Assembly (NCBI GenBank): GCA_002937855.1
Contig: PTKS01000006.1
Coordinates: 1 to 64,000 of the forward strand
Direction of reading: 5' to 3'
DNA length: 64,000 bases
Source of the DNA: Alphaproteobacteria bacterium MarineAlpha5_Bin12
GTDB taxonomy: Bacteria; Pseudomonadota; Alphaproteobacteria; HIMB59; GCA-002718135
The notes beneath the pieces were generated by a model, which had not been told where the DNA came from, ran no database searches, and saw only the letters and a list, made by a program, of their open reading frames with translations. A program made the position numbers and the translations under genes. This document shows, one piece after another, positions 62,916-64,000 of this stretch (position 1 is the stretch's first letter; each line of letters opens with the position of its first letter).

Positions 62916-64000
62916 TTGGAATTAAGAAATTATATAAATGGCAAATTTGTAGATTCTATTTCTAAAACAAATATACCTGTAATTAATCCCGCAAATCAAG
63001 ATATTGTAGCTCATATTGATGAGGCTTTAGATGAAGAAATTGATTTAGCTTTTTCCGCTGCCACTAAATCTTTTAAAAATAGAATTCTTCAAGACATGGA
63101 TGCAAATCTAAAATCAAAAATGATGAGATCAATAGCTTTAAAATTAAGAGAGTATAAGAAAAGTTGGTCTATAATTTTAAGTAAAGAAAACGGCAAAACT
63201 ATTGAGCAATGTGAAGGAGAATTTGAAGGAGCTGCAAATGTTTTTGATTTTTATGCTGGCTTGACTGATAAAATAGAAAATAAACTTATACCTTCAGGAA
63301 AAGATTCTTTTAATTATGTAACCCTTGAACCTTTTGGTGTAAGTTTACAAATAATACCTTGGAATTATCCAATTGTTCTTTTTGCCAGATCTGTAGCAGT
63401 AAGTTTAATAATTGGGAATAGTATAGTAATTAAACCACCAGAATTGTGCCCAATTTCATCAAATATTTTTGGTAAAATTTTTAGTGAAGTTGAAATGCCT
63501 CACGGAATTTTAAATATAATTCATGGATATGGTGAGGTAACAGGTAAAAAATTAGTAGATCATAAAGCGGTAAATCAAGTTGTATTTACAGGATCTACTG
63601 AAGTTGCATCTGAAATATTAAAAAGAACTGCTGATAGAATAATTCCTTGTCATCTTGAACTAGGAGGAAAATCAGCAGCTATTATTTATCCAGATGCAAA
63701 TATTAATCAAGCAGTAGATAGTACAATTAAAGGAATTTTTAAACCTAACGCAGGTCAAATTTGTGTAGCAATGTCGAGAGTAATAATTCATCCAAAAATA
63801 AAAGATGAATACATGACTAAATTATATTCAAAGACTAAAAGTTTAAAGATTGGTGCAGGAGATAATGAAAAAACAGATGTAACACCATTAATTTCTCAAG
63901 AACAATTACAAAGAGTTTCTAACTATTGTCAATCAGGAGTCCAATCAGGTGCAAATTTAATATCAGGAGGAGAAAAATATGAAGAAGGTAACGGTAATTT
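62916..64000 (+). CDS. Aldehyde dehydrogenase family protein, truncated by window end
   Basis: TTG start with SD AGGAGA at 62905; ELRNYINGKFVDS, IIPWNYPIVLFAR, FTGSTEVASEIL, LELGGKSAAIIYPDA, NAGQICVAMSRV; absent from the ORF track because it is open-ended. Confidence 0.93.
   Translation, partial: MELRNYINGKFVDSISKTNIPVINPANQDIVAHIDEALDEEIDLAFSAATKSFKNRILQDMDANLKSKMMRSIALKLREYKKSWSIILSKENGKTIEQCEGEFEGAANVFDFYAGLTDKIENKLIPSGKDSFNYVTLEPFGVSLQIIPWNYPIVLFARSVAVSLIIGNSIVIKPPELCPISSNIFGKIFSEVEMPHGILNIIHGYGEVTGKKLVDHKAVNQVVFTGSTEVASEILKRTADRIIPCHLELGGKSAAIIYPDANINQAVDSTIKGIFKPNAGQICVAMSRVIIHPKIKDEYMTKLYSKTKSLKIGAGDNEKTDVTPLISQEQLQRVSNYCQSGVQSGANLISGGEKYEEGNGN

Overview
AT-rich, gene-dense bacterial chromosome segment. 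The gene content suggests a streamlined marine alphaproteobacterium of the Pelagibacterales/HIMB59 type; this is inference, with no marker-gene phylogeny run. The window begins inside a tRNA-Ser(GGA) and ends inside an aldehyde dehydrogenase. Most of it is ordinary core and transport metabolism: dnaX-ybaB-recR-def-fmt-truA preceded by the SRP RNA, ppc, rpoH, recX, katG, a Yej-type peptide ABC transporter, an Agl-type sugar ABC transporter, hydantoinase A/B, a GcvT-like/dimethylglycine-dehydrogenase-like/ETF/ETF-QO methyl-group oxidation module, and a Rieske ferredoxin/membrane di-iron desaturase/ALDH group. The clearest accessory region is the first ~1.6 kb. It is a small decayed-looking island anchored on the tRNA-Ser, with two further partial copies of that tRNA, a pair of 20-bp direct repeats around an orphan ORF, a strong terminator-bearing structured element, and a compositionally atypical exported protein. 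I did not find a convincing CRISPR, toxin-antitoxin or defence operon. Other points for a second look are a possible slippage site at the gamma-equivalent position of dnaX, an unannotated 29-aa membrane peptide, an agmatinase-family protein with GGDD instead of GGDH, a terminator overlapping a permease start, a structured leader upstream of the GcvT-like gene, and a 4-bp divergent gene junction.
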